The position numbers and the translations under genes are program-made. A stretch of DNA of 64,000 bases from Lysobacter sp. MMG2 (GTDB lineage: Bacteria; Pseudomonadota; Gammaproteobacteria; Xanthomonadales; Xanthomonadaceae): NCBI RefSeq assembly GCF_016735495.2, contig NZ_JAERQY020000004.1, positions 124,001 through 188,000 of the forward strand, read 5' to 3'. The notes beneath the pieces were generated by a model. That model had not been told where the DNA came from and did not search any database. It was given only the letters and a program-made list of their open reading frames with translations. Below are positions 51,882 through 61,847 of the stretch, piece by piece; positions within the stretch are counted from its first letter, which is position 1; the number at the start of each line of letters is the position of its first letter.

Positions 51882-52301
51882 TCAGGCGGGTTCGGGCGCC
51901 ATCGGCGGGAACTCGCGATGGCGCGGCAGGCCGTCGGCGATGCCGAGCCAGGGCAGGCGCTCGGCCTCCCAGTAGTGGAACTGCGGGGGCAGCCGCGCCG
52001 GTTCGTCGAGGCTGCCCAGGGTGAGGTCGATCAGGCCGGGCAGGTAGTCGGCGGTGAAGCTGAGCGAGGTGCCGCATCGGGCGCAGAAGCCGCGGCGCGC
52101 GTCGGGGGAGGACGCGTACTCGGCGGGGCGATCGTGCATGAACTCGACGAGATCGGCGTCGAACATCGCCCAACCCACCGCCGGAGCGCCGGTCGCGCGG
52201 CGGCACATCGTGCAGTGGCACAGCGCCACCATCGTCGGTTCGCCCTGCACGCGGTAGCGCACCGCGCCGCATTGGCAGCCGCCTTCGTAGGCGATGGACA
52301 T
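51882..52301 (-). CDS. GFA (glutathione-dependent formaldehyde-activating) family protein
   Basis: 139 residues with the zinc ligands of the GFA fold: GGCQCGAVRY, CHCTMCRR and CARCGTSL. Contains EGGCQCGAVRYRVQGEP and FHYWEAERLPWL. GFA members include S-hydroxymethylglutathione synthase, but most paralogues have unassigned reactions. Divergent from the TetR gene: 137 bases separate the start codons, with an 18-base palindrome at 52408 between them. Confidence 0.88.
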   Translation of the reverse strand: MSIAYEGGCQCGAVRYRVQGEPTMVALCHCTMCRRATGAPAVGWAMFDADLVEFMHDRPAEYASSPDARRGFCARCGTSLSFTADYLPGLIDLTLGSLDEPARLPPQFHYWEAERLPWLGIADGLPRHREFPPMAPEPA

Positions 52302-52407
52302 GGGCGTGCTCCTGTCGGGGATGAGAGAACACAGCGTCGCAGCGGCGCGTTGATCGCAGTTGCTGAATGCGCGGCTCTGGCACTGGCACGGGCGGGTCGC
52401 CTGAGTA

Positions 52408-52425
52408 ATATGACGTTCGTCATAT
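52408..52425. promoter_or_regulatory. TetR-type palindromic operator
   Basis: ATATGACG-TT-CGTCATAT: perfect 8-bp arms with a 2-base spacer, 13 bases before the TetR start. It could control both the TetR operon and the divergent GFA gene. Confidence 0.75.
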
Positions 52426-52438
52426 AAGCCACTCCGCC

Positions 52439-53047
52439 ATGCGCTACGACGCCGACCACAAGCACCAGACCCGCCAGCGCGTCCTGCGCGCCGCCGCGCG
52501 TGCGCTCCGTGCCGACGGCCCGCACCGCATCGGCGTGGCCGGGGTGATGCGCGATGCCGGGCTCACGCACGGCGGCTTCTACGCGCACTTCGCGTCGAAG
52601 GACGAACTGGTCGCCGCGGCGATCGCGCAGATGTTCGACGACGCACTGGCGTACTGGGCGCGTTGCCGCGAAGGCCGCGACGACGCGCATGCGCTCGCCG
52701 CCTACTTCGGCCTGTACCTGTCGATGGCCCATCGCGACGCGCCCGGCAAGGGTTGCCCGATCGCCGCGCTCGCCAGCGATCTGCCGCGTCTGGACGCGCC
52801 ATCGCGTGCGGCGTTCGCCGCAGGCGTGGAACGACTGGCGGACGCCATCGCGCAGCCGCTGGCGAGATTGGGCCAAGGCGATGCGCATGCACTCGCGAGT
52901 TCGGTGCTGGCCGAACTGGTCGGCGCGATCACGCTGGCGCGTTGTGAGGTCGAACCCGCCCGCGCCGAGGCCCACCTGCACGCCACGCGCCAGCAGTTGG
53001 GGCGACGCCTCTCTCTCGACATTCCCCCGCTGGAGAAACCCGCATGA
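52439..53047 (+). CDS. TetR-family transcriptional regulator
   Basis: 202 residues. N-terminal helix-turn-helix (RVLRAAARALRADGPHRIGVAGVMRDAGLTHGGFYAHFASKDELVAAAI) and a NemR/AcrR-like ligand-binding C-terminal part with a cysteine in GKGCPIAALASDLPR, a position where related electrophile-sensing regulators have a reactive Cys (inference). It overlaps the thioesterase start (ATGA, 4 bases), so it leads an operon of thioesterase, thiolase and SDR. Likely autorepressed at the 52408 palindrome. Confidence 0.88.
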   Translation: MRYDADHKHQTRQRVLRAAARALRADGPHRIGVAGVMRDAGLTHGGFYAHFASKDELVAAAIAQMFDDALAYWARCREGRDDAHALAAYFGLYLSMAHRDAPGKGCPIAALASDLPRLDAPSRAAFAAGVERLADAIAQPLARLGQGDAHALASSVLAELVGAITLARCEVEPARAEAHLHATRQQLGRRLSLDIPPLEKPA

Positions 53048-53502
53048 GCCTGGTCGATGACGTTGCCGCCGGACAGGACGGCCTGTCGCAACTGCGCGCG
53101 CTGATCGCCTCCGGACGCAAGCCCGGCATCCTGAAGTCGCTCGACTTCGATTTCATCGAGGTCGAGCCCGGCTTGGCCGTGTTCGCCGGAACCCCCGGCG
53201 ACCACGCCTACAACCCCATCGGCATGGTCCACGGCGGCTATGCGGCGACGCTGCTGGATTCGGCCTGCGGCTGCGCCGTGCATTCGCGCCTGAGCGCGCA
53301 GCAGGCGTACACCACGCTGGAATTGAAGATCGCCTACCACAAGGCGATCACGCGCGAGACCGGCCCGCTGCGTGCCGAAGGTCGCGTGATGTCCATCGGC
53401 CGCCGCGCCGCGTTCGCCGAGGCGCGTCTGATCGACGGCGAAGGCCGCCTGCACGCCTCGGCCACCTCGACGCTGCTGGTCTTCGATCGCCCCGTCGCCT
53501 GA
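53044..53502 (+). CDS. PaaI-type hotdog thioesterase
   Basis: 152 residues. Hotdog motif HGGYAATLLDSACGCAVHS with Asp and Gly in the family positions, then TLELKIAYHKAI and VMSIGRRAAFAEARLIDGEGRL. It hydrolyses acyl- or aryl-CoA thioesters. The start ATG overlaps the TetR stop by four bases, a sign of translational coupling. In the operon it may trim CoA esters made or used by the thiolase. Confidence 0.87.
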   Translation: MSLVDDVAAGQDGLSQLRALIASGRKPGILKSLDFDFIEVEPGLAVFAGTPGDHAYNPIGMVHGGYAATLLDSACGCAVHSRLSAQQAYTTLELKIAYHKAITRETGPLRAEGRVMSIGRRAAFAEARLIDGEGRLHASATSTLLVFDRPVA

Positions 53503-53551
53503 GTTCGCTTCCCCCACCGCATCGCCCCGCGATGCCCGCACGAGTTTCGCC

Positions 53552-54742
<1,191 letters not shown>

Positions 54743-54801
54743 AAATCGCCGTCGCGCAGATCCCGAACATCCGGTCTTTCCTTCCCGAAACGAGGTGACG
54801 C

Positions 54802-55512
54802 ATGGACATCCGCAACGCCGTGGTCCTGGTGACCGGAGCCAACCGCGGGCTCGGCCGCGCGCTGGTCGAAGCCTTCCAGAAAGCGGGCGCGAAGAAGGTC
54901 TACGCCGCCGCGCGTGATCCGGCGTCGGTGAACGTGCCCGGCGCGGTGCCGATCGCGATGGACGTGGCCTCGCCCGACAGCATCAGCGTCGCCGCGCGGC
55001 AGTGCTGCGACGTCAACGTGCTGGTCAACAACGCCGGCATCGCCAAGAGCGGGCAGCTGTTCTCCGAAGACGGCGAGGCGAAGCTGCGCGAGGAAATGGA
55101 AGTGAACCTGTTCGGCCCCTGGCGCGTGGCGCGCGCGTTCGCGCCGACGTTGCAGGTGAACGGCGGCGGCACGGTGGTCAACGTGCTGTCGGTGCTCAGC
55201 TGGCTGAGCATGCCGGGCAGCGCGACCTACTGCGTGTCAAAATCCGCCGCGTGGTCGCTCACCAACGGTTTGCGCAACGACCTGGCGCCGCAGGGCACGA
55301 AGGTCACCGCCGTGCACGTGGGCCTGATGGACACCGACATGACCGCCGGCGTGGACGCGCCCAAGGCCTCGCCGCGCGACGTGGCCGAGCAGATCGTGCG
55401 CGCGGTGGCGGAAGACGCGCCGGAAGTCCTCGCCGACGAAACCAGCCGCCAGGTGAAGGCCTCGCTGGCGTCGAACCGGGCGGCATACCTTGGGCCCGCG
55501 TCGGCGGCATGA
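54802..55512 (+). CDS. Short-chain dehydrogenase/reductase of the TetR-led operon
   Basis: 236 residues. TGANRGLG cofactor motif, NNAGIAKSG, Ser in VLSVLSW and catalytic YCVSK (Tyr/Lys). It resembles small SDRs reducing ketones or 3-ketoacyl esters. 59 bases after the thiolase with GAGGTG as ribosome binding site. The order thioesterase-thiolase-SDR suggests a short acyl-CoA conversion branch repressed by TetR. Confidence 0.88.
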   Translation: MDIRNAVVLVTGANRGLGRALVEAFQKAGAKKVYAAARDPASVNVPGAVPIAMDVASPDSISVAARQCCDVNVLVNNAGIAKSGQLFSEDGEAKLREEMEVNLFGPWRVARAFAPTLQVNGGGTVVNVLSVLSWLSMPGSATYCVSKSAAWSLTNGLRNDLAPQGTKVTAVHVGLMDTDMTAGVDAPKASPRDVAEQIVRAVAEDAPEVLADETSRQVKASLASNRAAYLGPASAA

Positions 55513-55604
55513 CCGTTCCGTGCGAAGGCTTCGCGCGGCGGTGAGGCGGTAAGGACACAAAACGCCGGCATAATCGAAGTCCCCACGTCATCGGAACCGC
55601 CTCC

Positions 55605-56591
55605 ATGACCCTCCTCGTGACCGGCAGTGCCGGCCATCTGGGCGAAGGCTTGATGCGCCAGCTGCGCGCCACCGGCCGCGACGCGGTCGGCATCGACCTC
55701 AAGCCGTCCGCGTTCACCGACCACGTCGGCTCCATCACCGACCGCGAGTTCGTGCGTCGCCACATGAAGGGCGTGCGCGCGGTGATCCACGCGGCCACGC
55801 TGCACAAGCCGCACGTGGCCACGCATCCGCACCAGGATTTCATCGACACCAACATCAGCGGCACGCTGGTGTTGCTGGAAGAAGCCGTCGCGGCGGGCGT
55901 GGACGCGTTCGTGTTCACCAGCACGACCAGCACCTTCGGCGCCGCGCTCACGCCCGCGCCGGGCGAGCCGGCGGCGTGGATCGACGAGGACGTCTCGCCG
56001 ATCCCGAAGAACATCTACGGCGTGACCAAGCTGTCGGCCGAGCAGCTGTGCGAGCTGTTCTACCGCAAGCGACGCCTGCCGGTGCTGGTGCTGCGCACAT
56101 CGCGCTTCTTCCCCGAGCCCGACGACAGCATCGACGTGCGCAACGGATTCTCCACGCTCAATGCGCAGGCGAACGAACTGCTGTACCGGCGCGTGGACAT
56201 CGCCGACGCGGTGGACGCGCACCTGCTGGCGGTCGAGCGGGCGAAGGCGATCGGCTTCGGGCGCTACATCATTTCGGCGACGACGCCGTTCACGCGCGAG
56301 GATCTGCCGGACCTGCGCCGCGACGCACCGACGGTGCTGGCGCGGCGTTTCCCCGAGGCCGGGGCGCTGTACGCCTCGCACGGCTGGCGCATGTTCCCGC
56401 AGCTGGACCGCGTGTACGTCAATGCGCGTGCGCGCGAGCAGCTGGGCTGGCGCCCGCGTTACGACTTCGCGTTCGTGCTCGATGCGCTGCGTCGCGGCGA
56501 GGACTTCCGCAGCCCGCTGGCCGAGGCCGTGGGCAGCAAGGGCTACCACGACGTGGTGTTCGAGGAAGGGCCGTATCCGGTGGCGTCGTAG
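55605..56591 (+). CDS. NAD-dependent epimerase/dehydratase family protein
   Basis: 328 residues, extended SDR. TGSAGHLG near the N-terminus binds the dinucleotide, catalytic Ser/Thr in FTSTTSTFG and YGVTK (Tyr/Lys). The C-terminal region (FPEPDDS...VYVNARAREQLGWRPRYDFAFVLDAL) is the substrate-binding part as in UDP-glucose 4-epimerase-like enzymes. The substrate may be a nucleotide sugar or other. Follows the SDR gene with a 92-base gap, so perhaps a separate promoter. Confidence 0.87.
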   Translation: MTLLVTGSAGHLGEGLMRQLRATGRDAVGIDLKPSAFTDHVGSITDREFVRRHMKGVRAVIHAATLHKPHVATHPHQDFIDTNISGTLVLLEEAVAAGVDAFVFTSTTSTFGAALTPAPGEPAAWIDEDVSPIPKNIYGVTKLSAEQLCELFYRKRRLPVLVLRTSRFFPEPDDSIDVRNGFSTLNAQANELLYRRVDIADAVDAHLLAVERAKAIGFGRYIISATTPFTREDLPDLRRDAPTVLARRFPEAGALYASHGWRMFPQLDRVYVNARAREQLGWRPRYDFAFVLDALRRGEDFRSPLAEAVGSKGYHDVVFEEGPYPVAS

Positions 56592-56637
56592 GGACCGAGC
56601 GTTCTGCCTCGGAGCTGCTGCCGTCAGCGCGGTGTCA

Positions 56638-56688
56638 CCGTTCGTCCTTCGACTTCGGCGCTGCGCGCCTACGTTCAGGACGAACGGG
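56638..56688. repeat. Dispersed inverted repeat (CCGTTCGTCC...GGACGAACGG), copy 2
   Basis: CCGTTCGTCCTTCGACTTC...GTTCAGGACGAACGGG; ends are a perfect inverted CCGTTCGTCC / GGACGAACGG. Inverse-orientation relative of the 45496 element. Confidence 0.8.
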
Positions 56689-56709
56689 TCGCAGGGGGAA
56701 TCCGCTTCG

Positions 56710-57324
56710 TCACTTCCCCTTCGGCCGCACCGACACCGCCGCCGCCTCGGTGAAGGCGATGCGCAGCATGTCGCCGACCTTGAGCTCCGGCAGTCGCGCG
56801 CGGTGTTCCGGCCTCTGCACGTCGAGCGTGACCACGTTGCCGCGCGGGCCTTCCACCGTAATGGTGTTGTTGGCCAGGTCGATCGCGCGGATCGGCGCCA
56901 GCACCGTCACCACTTCCGCCGTGCCCAGGCGCGGTCGCTCGCCGGTCTTGGCGACGTCCTTGCCCTGCTTGATGAAGGCGCCCGGTTCGGCGCTGCCGGC
57001 GGGCTGGATGTCGACGGTGACCGCGCGCAGGTAGTCCAGCGCCACGATGTCGCCCACGCGGACCTGCTCGAAGTTGCGCACCGTGTCGTCGGCATGCACT
57101 TCCACTTCGTTGCCATCGGGGCCGCGCACGGTGATGAGGCGGTTCGGAGTGTCGATATCGGTGACCTGGCCTTCCACGCTCAACGTCACCGCTGCAATCG
57201 CGGTGGGGCTGGGCGCGCGGGCGGCGGTCTCGGCCGGCGGATGGCTGCTGCAACCGGCGGCGAGGGCGAGGGCCAGGACGGCGGCCAGCGGAACGGGGCG
57301 AAGCGGGAGCGGGGAATTCTTCAC
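56710..57324 (-). CDS. Putative lipoprotein with repeated beta-barrel-like domain
   Basis: 204 residues from a GTG (VKNSPLPLRP); GGAGG five bases before it supports the start. Signal sequence PLAAVLALALAAGCSSHPP has a lipobox (LAAGC). Two similar halves contain the same strand pattern: GQVTDIDTPNRLITVRGPDGNEVEVHADDTVRNFEQVRVGDIVAL and IRAIDLANNTITVEGPRGNVVTLDVQ...LPELKVGDMLRI, suggesting a duplicated small beta domain. Lipoprotein of unknown function; the repeats resemble OB/SH3-like domains in copper-binding or colicin-like periplasmic proteins, but I do not assign one. Confidence 0.72.
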   Translation of the reverse strand: MKNSPLPLRPVPLAAVLALALAAGCSSHPPAETAARAPSPTAIAAVTLSVEGQVTDIDTPNRLITVRGPDGNEVEVHADDTVRNFEQVRVGDIVALDYLRAVTVDIQPAGSAEPGAFIKQGKDVAKTGERPRLGTAEVVTVLAPIRAIDLANNTITVEGPRGNVVTLDVQRPEHRARLPELKVGDMLRIAFTEAAAVSVRPKGK

Positions 57325-57509
57325 TGCATCCTCCGTGCGTTGCGAGTGAATGCGCACCGCGCGGGGGGCGCGATGGTGGGCCATGCGGCTCAGGCCGCGC
57401 GGGCTCGATTCAGTCTGTGCACGGAAAAGTGAAGGCAGCGTGTGGCCGCGCGCCCGCGACGGCGCGGCGGCGCCGTGCCAGCGGCTCATCTTCGCGGGCG
57501 TGGAAACAG

Positions 57510-57533
57510 CGAAGGCCCCTTCCGGGGCCTTCG
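57510..57533. terminator. Hairpin terminator after the RcnB-like gene
   Basis: CGAAGGCCCC - TTCC - GGGGCCTTCG, a perfect 10-bp stem, 22 bases downstream of the RcnB-like gene stop. Read leftward it is followed by CTGTTTCC, a weak U-run. Confidence 0.6.
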
Positions 57534-57555
57534 TCGTGTCGCGGCGGGTGCGCGA

Positions 57556-57897
57556 TCAGTGGTGCAGCAGCACGTCGGCGATGATGCCGGTGGCCACGGC
57601 GATCAGCACGTAGCGGCCGTCGTCGCTGCGCACCCAGCGGTGGCCGCGGGGCGGTTCGCGCAGCTCGTAGCGCGGGTAGTCGTCCACGTAGACGCGGCGT
57701 TCGACGTAGACCACGCCACGGCGGTAGTCGTGCTTGTAGTGGCCGCGCTTGCGGCCGCGGTCGTGGTGGTCGTCGTGATCGTGGCGGTCGTGGTGGTCGT
57801 GGCGATCCCGGTCGTGATGGTGCTTGTCATGGGCGGACGCGGCCACCGGTGAGAGCAGCAGGAAGCCGATCGCGAGGGTCGACAGCAGGTGCTTCAT
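57556..57897 (-). CDS. RcnB-like secreted protein with His-rich segment
   Basis: 113 residues. Signal peptide (MKHLLSTLAIGFLLLSPVAASA) followed by a His/Asp/Arg-rich segment (HDKHHHDRDRHDHHDR...) that may bind metal, then YVERRVYVDDYPRYELREPPRGHRWVRSDDGRYVLIAVATGIIADVL, matching the GYRWV...VLIA.ATG.I pattern of the RcnB family (periplasmic factor linked to nickel/cobalt export in E. coli). The metal here is unknown. ATG preceded by CAGGGGATTCC. Confidence 0.78.
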   Translation of the reverse strand: MKHLLSTLAIGFLLLSPVAASAHDKHHHDRDRHDHHDRHDHDDHHDRGRKRGHYKHDYRRGVVYVERRVYVDDYPRYELREPPRGHRWVRSDDGRYVLIAVATGIIADVLLHH

Positions 57898-58253
57898 GGA
57901 ATCCCCTGTTTGCATGCGAGTGAGTCGTTGTTGTTCTGGACTGCGATGCGATCCTGACTGGGCTGCATGCAGTGGCAAGTGGGGACGACGCGGAACCATG
58001 ACGCAGTTCGCTGTTCTGCACCGAAATGCTTCACGCGGCCTTTAGGTAAGCGCTTACAACGCCCCCGACGGACCCGCATGCCGCGCGAGAAAAAGAAACC
58101 GGGGCGGCGCGAAGGGCCCAGTCCGCGCGCCGCCCCGGGGATCTCCCTGACGAGGAGAGCGCGCAGTCTGGCCGCCGGCCGTCGCAGCAGGCGAGACGAC
58201 CGGCGGCGGCCCTCCTACACTCGGCCGAACGTGCATCCACCAAGGGGAAGGGA

Positions 58254-59564
58254 ATGATGAAGCGTCGCGCCGCCGCGGCCCTGACGGGCCTGACCGTTGC
58301 TCTCTCGCTGGCTTCCGCCGCTCCGGCGCAGGCCCCGGCGGCCGCGGGACCGGTCGTGCTGAAGGCGGCGCACCTGTTCGACGGGCGCAGCGGGCGGCTG
58401 GTCTCGCCGGGCGTGGTGGTGGTGCAGGGCACGCGAATCGCCGCCGTGGGCGAGGCCGCCGTGCCGGCCGGTGCCAAGGTCATCGACCTGGGCGATGCCA
58501 CGCTGATGCCCGGTTTCATCGACGCCCATACCCACATCGCCTCCAACCACGACGACAACTGGGCGCAGGGCTTCTACGAGAACATGCTGCGCTTTCCCGC
58601 CGAGCAGTCCTTCCACGCCGCGCACAACGCGAAGCTGACGCTGGAGGCCGGCTTCACCACGGTGCGCGAAGTCGGCGCGCCGGACTTCGTCGACATCGCG
58701 CTGCGTAACGCGATCCGCGACGGCCTCACCGAAGGCCCGCGCATGCTGGTCGCCGGCCATGCGATCGGCTCCACCGGCGGGCATTGCGACATCGCGCCGT
58801 TCCCGCCCGAGCGCGTGGCGCCGCTGGGCCCGCGCGACGGCGTGTGCAACGGCGCCGAACAATGCCGCCTCGCCACCCGCGAACAAATGAAGTACGGCGC
58901 GGACGTGATCAAGATCTGCGCTTCCGGCGGCGTGCTGTCGGAGGCCGATCCGGTGGACGTGCCGCAGCTCACGCCGGACGAACTGCGCGCGATCGTGACC
59001 GAGGCCCACACCTGGGGCCGCAAGGTCGCCGCGCACAGCCACGGCGATCTGGCCGCGAAGCTGGCCGTGGAGGCGGGCGTGGACTCGATCGAACACGGCA
59101 GCTTCCTCACCGAACCCACGCTGCAGCTGATGAAGCGCAAGGGCACGTACCTGGTGCCCACGCGCATGACCCAGGTCTGGGTGGTGGAGAAGGCCGACAC
59201 CTACCCGCCGCAGATCGGCGCCAAAGCGCGCGCGGCCGGCGCCGCGCACCAGGTGATGTTCAAGGAAGCGCTGCGCGTGGGCGTGCCGATCGCGCTGGGC
59301 ACGGACGCCGCGGTGTATCCGCACGGCCTCAACGCGCAGGAGTTCGGCGACATGGTCGAGTTGGGCATGACGCCGGTCGCGGCGCTGCTCACCAGCAGCC
59401 AGGGCTCGGCGAAGCTGCTGGGGATCGACGGTGAGACCGGCACGCTGGAAGCGGGCAAGTTCGCCGACGTCGTCGCCGTGCCCGGCAACGTGCTGGAGAA
59501 CATCCGCGCCACGGAAAAGCCGCTGCTGGTGATGAAGCAGGGCACGGTGGTGCGCGCGCCGTAA
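58254..59564 (+). CDS. Secreted amidohydrolase, prolidase/Xaa-Pro-like
   Basis: 436 residues. Signal peptide (MMKRRAAAALTGLTVALSLASAAPAQA). Metal ligands HTH in GFIDAHTHI, a probable carboxylated Lys in DVIKICASGG, His in KVAAHSH and in SIEHGSFL, and the Asp in LGTDAAVYPHG. This layout is that of Sgx9260/prolidase-like amidohydrolases cutting N-acyl or Xaa-Pro dipeptides. With the partial gene at the left edge it is the second secreted member in this window. GGGAAGGGA ribosome binding site before ATGATG. Confidence 0.88.
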   Translation: MMKRRAAAALTGLTVALSLASAAPAQAPAAAGPVVLKAAHLFDGRSGRLVSPGVVVVQGTRIAAVGEAAVPAGAKVIDLGDATLMPGFIDAHTHIASNHDDNWAQGFYENMLRFPAEQSFHAAHNAKLTLEAGFTTVREVGAPDFVDIALRNAIRDGLTEGPRMLVAGHAIGSTGGHCDIAPFPPERVAPLGPRDGVCNGAEQCRLATREQMKYGADVIKICASGGVLSEADPVDVPQLTPDELRAIVTEAHTWGRKVAAHSHGDLAAKLAVEAGVDSIEHGSFLTEPTLQLMKRKGTYLVPTRMTQVWVVEKADTYPPQIGAKARAAGAAHQVMFKEALRVGVPIALGTDAAVYPHGLNAQEFGDMVELGMTPVAALLTSSQGSAKLLGIDGETGTLEAGKFADVVAVPGNVLENIRATEKPLLVMKQGTVVRAP

Positions 59565-59688
59565 CGGCGTCGTCCGTCGGCACGCCTTCACCTGGTCAGT
59601 TTTCGAGAAGCGGCCGCCGTGCGCGGCCCCTAGCATGGCCCCCGAACCCGAGCAGTGCCGTCCCGTCACGCCGTTCAAGGAGGCTCCA

Positions 59689-59913
59689 ATGAACTGGAAC
59701 AAGTGGATTCGCCAGATCCATCGCTGGCTCTCGATCGCCTTCACGTTGTTCGTGATCGCCAACTTCGTGGTGATGGGGCGCGGCGACATCGCCCTGTACG
59801 TGGGCTTCGCCACGCTGCTGCCGCTGGCGCTGTTGCTGCTGACGGGGCTGTACCTGTTCGCGCTGCCGTACCTTGCGCGCGGGCGTCGCGGGGCGCAGCA
59901 GGAAGGCGCCTAG
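59689..59913 (+). CDS. Small two-helix membrane protein
   Basis: 74 residues: MNWNKWIRQIHRWLSIAFTLFVIANFVVMG, a charged turn, then YVGFATLLPLALLLLTGLYLFALPYL and an Arg-rich end. AAGGAGG ribosome binding site seven bases before the ATG. WNKWIRQIHRWLS resembles the first helix of PepSY/DUF4405-like membrane proteins. A TAGCAT box lies about 50 bases upstream. Function unknown. Confidence 0.68.
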   Translation: MNWNKWIRQIHRWLSIAFTLFVIANFVVMGRGDIALYVGFATLLPLALLLLTGLYLFALPYLARGRRGAQQEGA

Positions 59914-59925
59914 CAAACACGGTCG

Positions 59926-59954
59926 TTCCCTTCTCCCCTTGCGGGAGAAGGGAA
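59926..59954. repeat. Palindromic intergenic repeat (TTCCCTTCTCCCC...GGGAGAAGGGAA)
   Basis: Stem-loop TTCCCTTCTCCC-CTTGC-GGGAGAAGGGAA, 12-bp perfect arms, downstream of the small membrane protein gene; may terminate it. Confidence 0.75.
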
Positions 59955-59982
59955 GCGCGGGCGCCTTGCATCGATCCAATTA

Positions 59983-59998
59983 CCTGACTAAAGTCAGG
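59983..59998. promoter_or_regulatory. Operator-like palindrome abutting the MarR-GNAT start codon
   Basis: CCTGACT-AA-AGTCAGG, perfect 7-bp arms with a 2-base spacer, ending two bases before the ATG at 60001. It occupies the ribosome binding site position, so bound regulator would block translation or transcription start. Confidence 0.65.
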
Positions 59999-60000
59999 CA

Positions 60001-60885
60001 ATGGACGAGCGCCAGATCCAGCAGGTCCGCAGCTTCAACCGGTCGGTGACGCGCCGGATCGGCGTGCTGTCGGACGACTACCTGGGCCGCGGCCGGCCGC
60101 TGGCCGAGTCGCGGCTGCTGTTCGAAATCGGACGCGACGGCGCCAACGTGCGCGACCTGCGCGCGCGGCTGGCGCTGGATTCGGGCTACGTCAGCCGGCT
60201 GCTGCGCTCGCTGGAGGCGCAGGGCCTGGCGAAATCGCAGCCCGCGCCCGGTGACGCGCGCGTACGCCGCGTCACGCTCACCGCCAAGGGCCGTCGCGAA
60301 GTCGAGGCGCTGGACCGTCGTTCGCAGGATTTCGCCACCTCGCTGCTGGCGTCGCTGGGCGAAAGGCAGCGCGAACGACTGACCACGGCGATGGCCGAGG
60401 TCGAGCGGCTGATGCGTGCCGCTTCGGTGGTGGTCGAGCCGGTCGACCCTGCCAGCGACGACGCGCAAGCGTGCATCGACGCCTATCTGCGCGAACTGGC
60501 CGAACGCTTCGAATCCGGCTTCGATCCCGCGCGCGGGCCGTCCGCCGATCCGGACGAACTCGTGCCGCCCTCGGGCGTGCTGCTGCTCGCGCGCCTGGAC
60601 GGTGAAGCGCTGGGTTGCGGCGCGCTGAAGGTGATCGGCGAGGGCGTCGGCGAGATCAAGCGCATGTGGGTCGCGCCGAACGCGCGCGGCCTGGGCATCG
60701 CCCAGCGCCTGCTGGACGCGCTGGAAGCCCAGGCCCGCGCGATGGCCCTGCACACGCTGCGGCTGGACACCAACCGCACGCTGCTGGAAGCGCGCGCGCT
60801 GTATGCGCGCAACGGCTATCTCGAAATTCCCGCGTACAACGACAACCCGTACGCGGACCACTGGTTCGAGAAGCGGCTGGGCTGA
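60001..60885 (+). CDS. Bifunctional MarR-type regulator / GNAT acetyltransferase
   Basis: 294 residues. N-terminal 150: winged-helix MarR domain (IQQVRSFNRSVTRRIGVLSDDYL...LLFEIGRDGANVRDLRARLALDSGYVSRLLRSLEAQGLAKSQPAPGDARVRRVTLTAKGR). C-terminal 140: GNAT fold with the acetyl-CoA loop VAPNARGLGIAQRLLDALE and YARNGYLEIPAYND. Fusions of this kind are recognised in databases; a palindrome at the start codon suggests autoregulation. Acetyl acceptor unknown. No canonical ribosome binding site is visible, since the palindrome takes that place. Confidence 0.9.
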   Translation: MDERQIQQVRSFNRSVTRRIGVLSDDYLGRGRPLAESRLLFEIGRDGANVRDLRARLALDSGYVSRLLRSLEAQGLAKSQPAPGDARVRRVTLTAKGRREVEALDRRSQDFATSLLASLGERQRERLTTAMAEVERLMRAASVVVEPVDPASDDAQACIDAYLRELAERFESGFDPARGPSADPDELVPPSGVLLLARLDGEALGCGALKVIGEGVGEIKRMWVAPNARGLGIAQRLLDALEAQARAMALHTLRLDTNRTLLEARALYARNGYLEIPAYNDNPYADHWFEKRLG

Positions 60886-60938
60886 GGCGCCCGCTCGCCT
60901 GCCCCGCTAGGATGGGGGCCGGGCACACGGAGCGCGCG

Positions 60939-61271
60939 ATGGTCACTCCCGGGGAGAAGTGGACGCTGCGACGGGCGCAATGGCGCCGCTACCGCGTGGG
61001 GCGGGTGCTGATGTACGCCGGCCTCGGGCTCTACCTGCCGGTCATGATCGCCTTCAATCTCGTCTTCAAGGCGCTCGGATGGGCCGACGACGCGATGTTG
61101 TGGATCGCGGTGCCGTGGATGGCGGCCTGCGTGGTCAACGGCCTCTGGTTCACCTGGTTCGTCTGCCCCGAATGCGGCAAGCGGTTCTTCACCCGGGGCG
61201 GCAACTGGATCGGACCGTCGAACGCGTGGGGCAGCAAATGCTGCCATTGCGGCGCGCGCCCGCCGGCCTGA
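60939..61271 (+). CDS. Membrane protein with C-terminal zinc-ribbon-like cysteines
   Basis: 110 residues. Two transmembrane helices (MYAGLGLYLPVMIAFNLVFKAL and MLWIAVPWMAACVVNGLWFTWFV) followed by CPECGKRFF...SKCCHCGARPP, two CxxC pairs about 25 residues apart, expected to bind zinc. MVTPGEKWTLRRAQWRRYR is the basic N-terminal tail. ATG at 60939, 25 bases after a TAGGAT box. Function unknown. Confidence 0.65.
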   Translation: MVTPGEKWTLRRAQWRRYRVGRVLMYAGLGLYLPVMIAFNLVFKALGWADDAMLWIAVPWMAACVVNGLWFTWFVCPECGKRFFTRGGNWIGPSNAWGSKCCHCGARPPA

Positions 61272-61289
61272 CGCGCGACCCGACCCGCG

Positions 61290-61664
61290 TCAGGCTCCCA
61301 CGCGCTCGCGCACCGCTTCCAGGTCGCGCACCGGCCGCACTTCGATCGAGCCCGTGCGCGTCCACGGAAAACTGTGGGCGATGCGCACGGCTTCCTCGAT
61401 GTTGGGCGCTTCGATCAGGTTGAAACCGGCGAAGACTTCCTTCGCTTCGGCGAACGGGCCGTCCAGGACGTGCGTGCTGTCGTTGCGCGTGCGCACCGAG
61501 CGCGCGGTCGCGGGCAGTTCCAGTTGCTGCGAATCCAGCAGGATGCCGGCCGCGCGCAGTTCATCGGCCTTGTGCAGGCAGCCCTTCATGAGGCGGTCGA
61601 ACTCGCCTTCGGGAAGCGCGTCGAGCAGGACGGGATCGGTGTAGACCATCAGCAGGAATTTCAT
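61290..61664 (-). CDS. YCII/DGPF-family protein
   Basis: 124 residues. [28 protein letters not shown] at the N-terminus, the signature [30 protein letters not shown], and the final [12 protein letters not shown]-related (DGPF) proteins have a ferredoxin-like fold and are often encoded near ECF sigma factors; none is visible here. Enzymatic role unclear. Confidence 0.88.
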   Translation of the reverse strand: MKFLLMVYTDPVLLDALPEGEFDRLMKGCLHKADELRAAGILLDSQQLELPATARSVRTRNDSTHVLDGPFAEAKEVFAGFNLIEAPNIEEAVRIAHSFPWTRTGSIEVRPVRDLEAVRERVGA

Positions 61665-61847
61665 GGCGCTCCAGCAGTGGGGTCGTCGGAGCGCGCATTG
61701 TGGCCCATGCCGGCGACCGCACCGTGTACCGAAAGGCACCCTTCGCCCATTCGCCCGCTGACGGGACGGTTCTTCCCCTCGTGGCGGGCTTATCGCGCGC
61801 GGCGCGCCTGCCTACGCTGTCGATCCCCCGACCGCACGGAACGCCCC

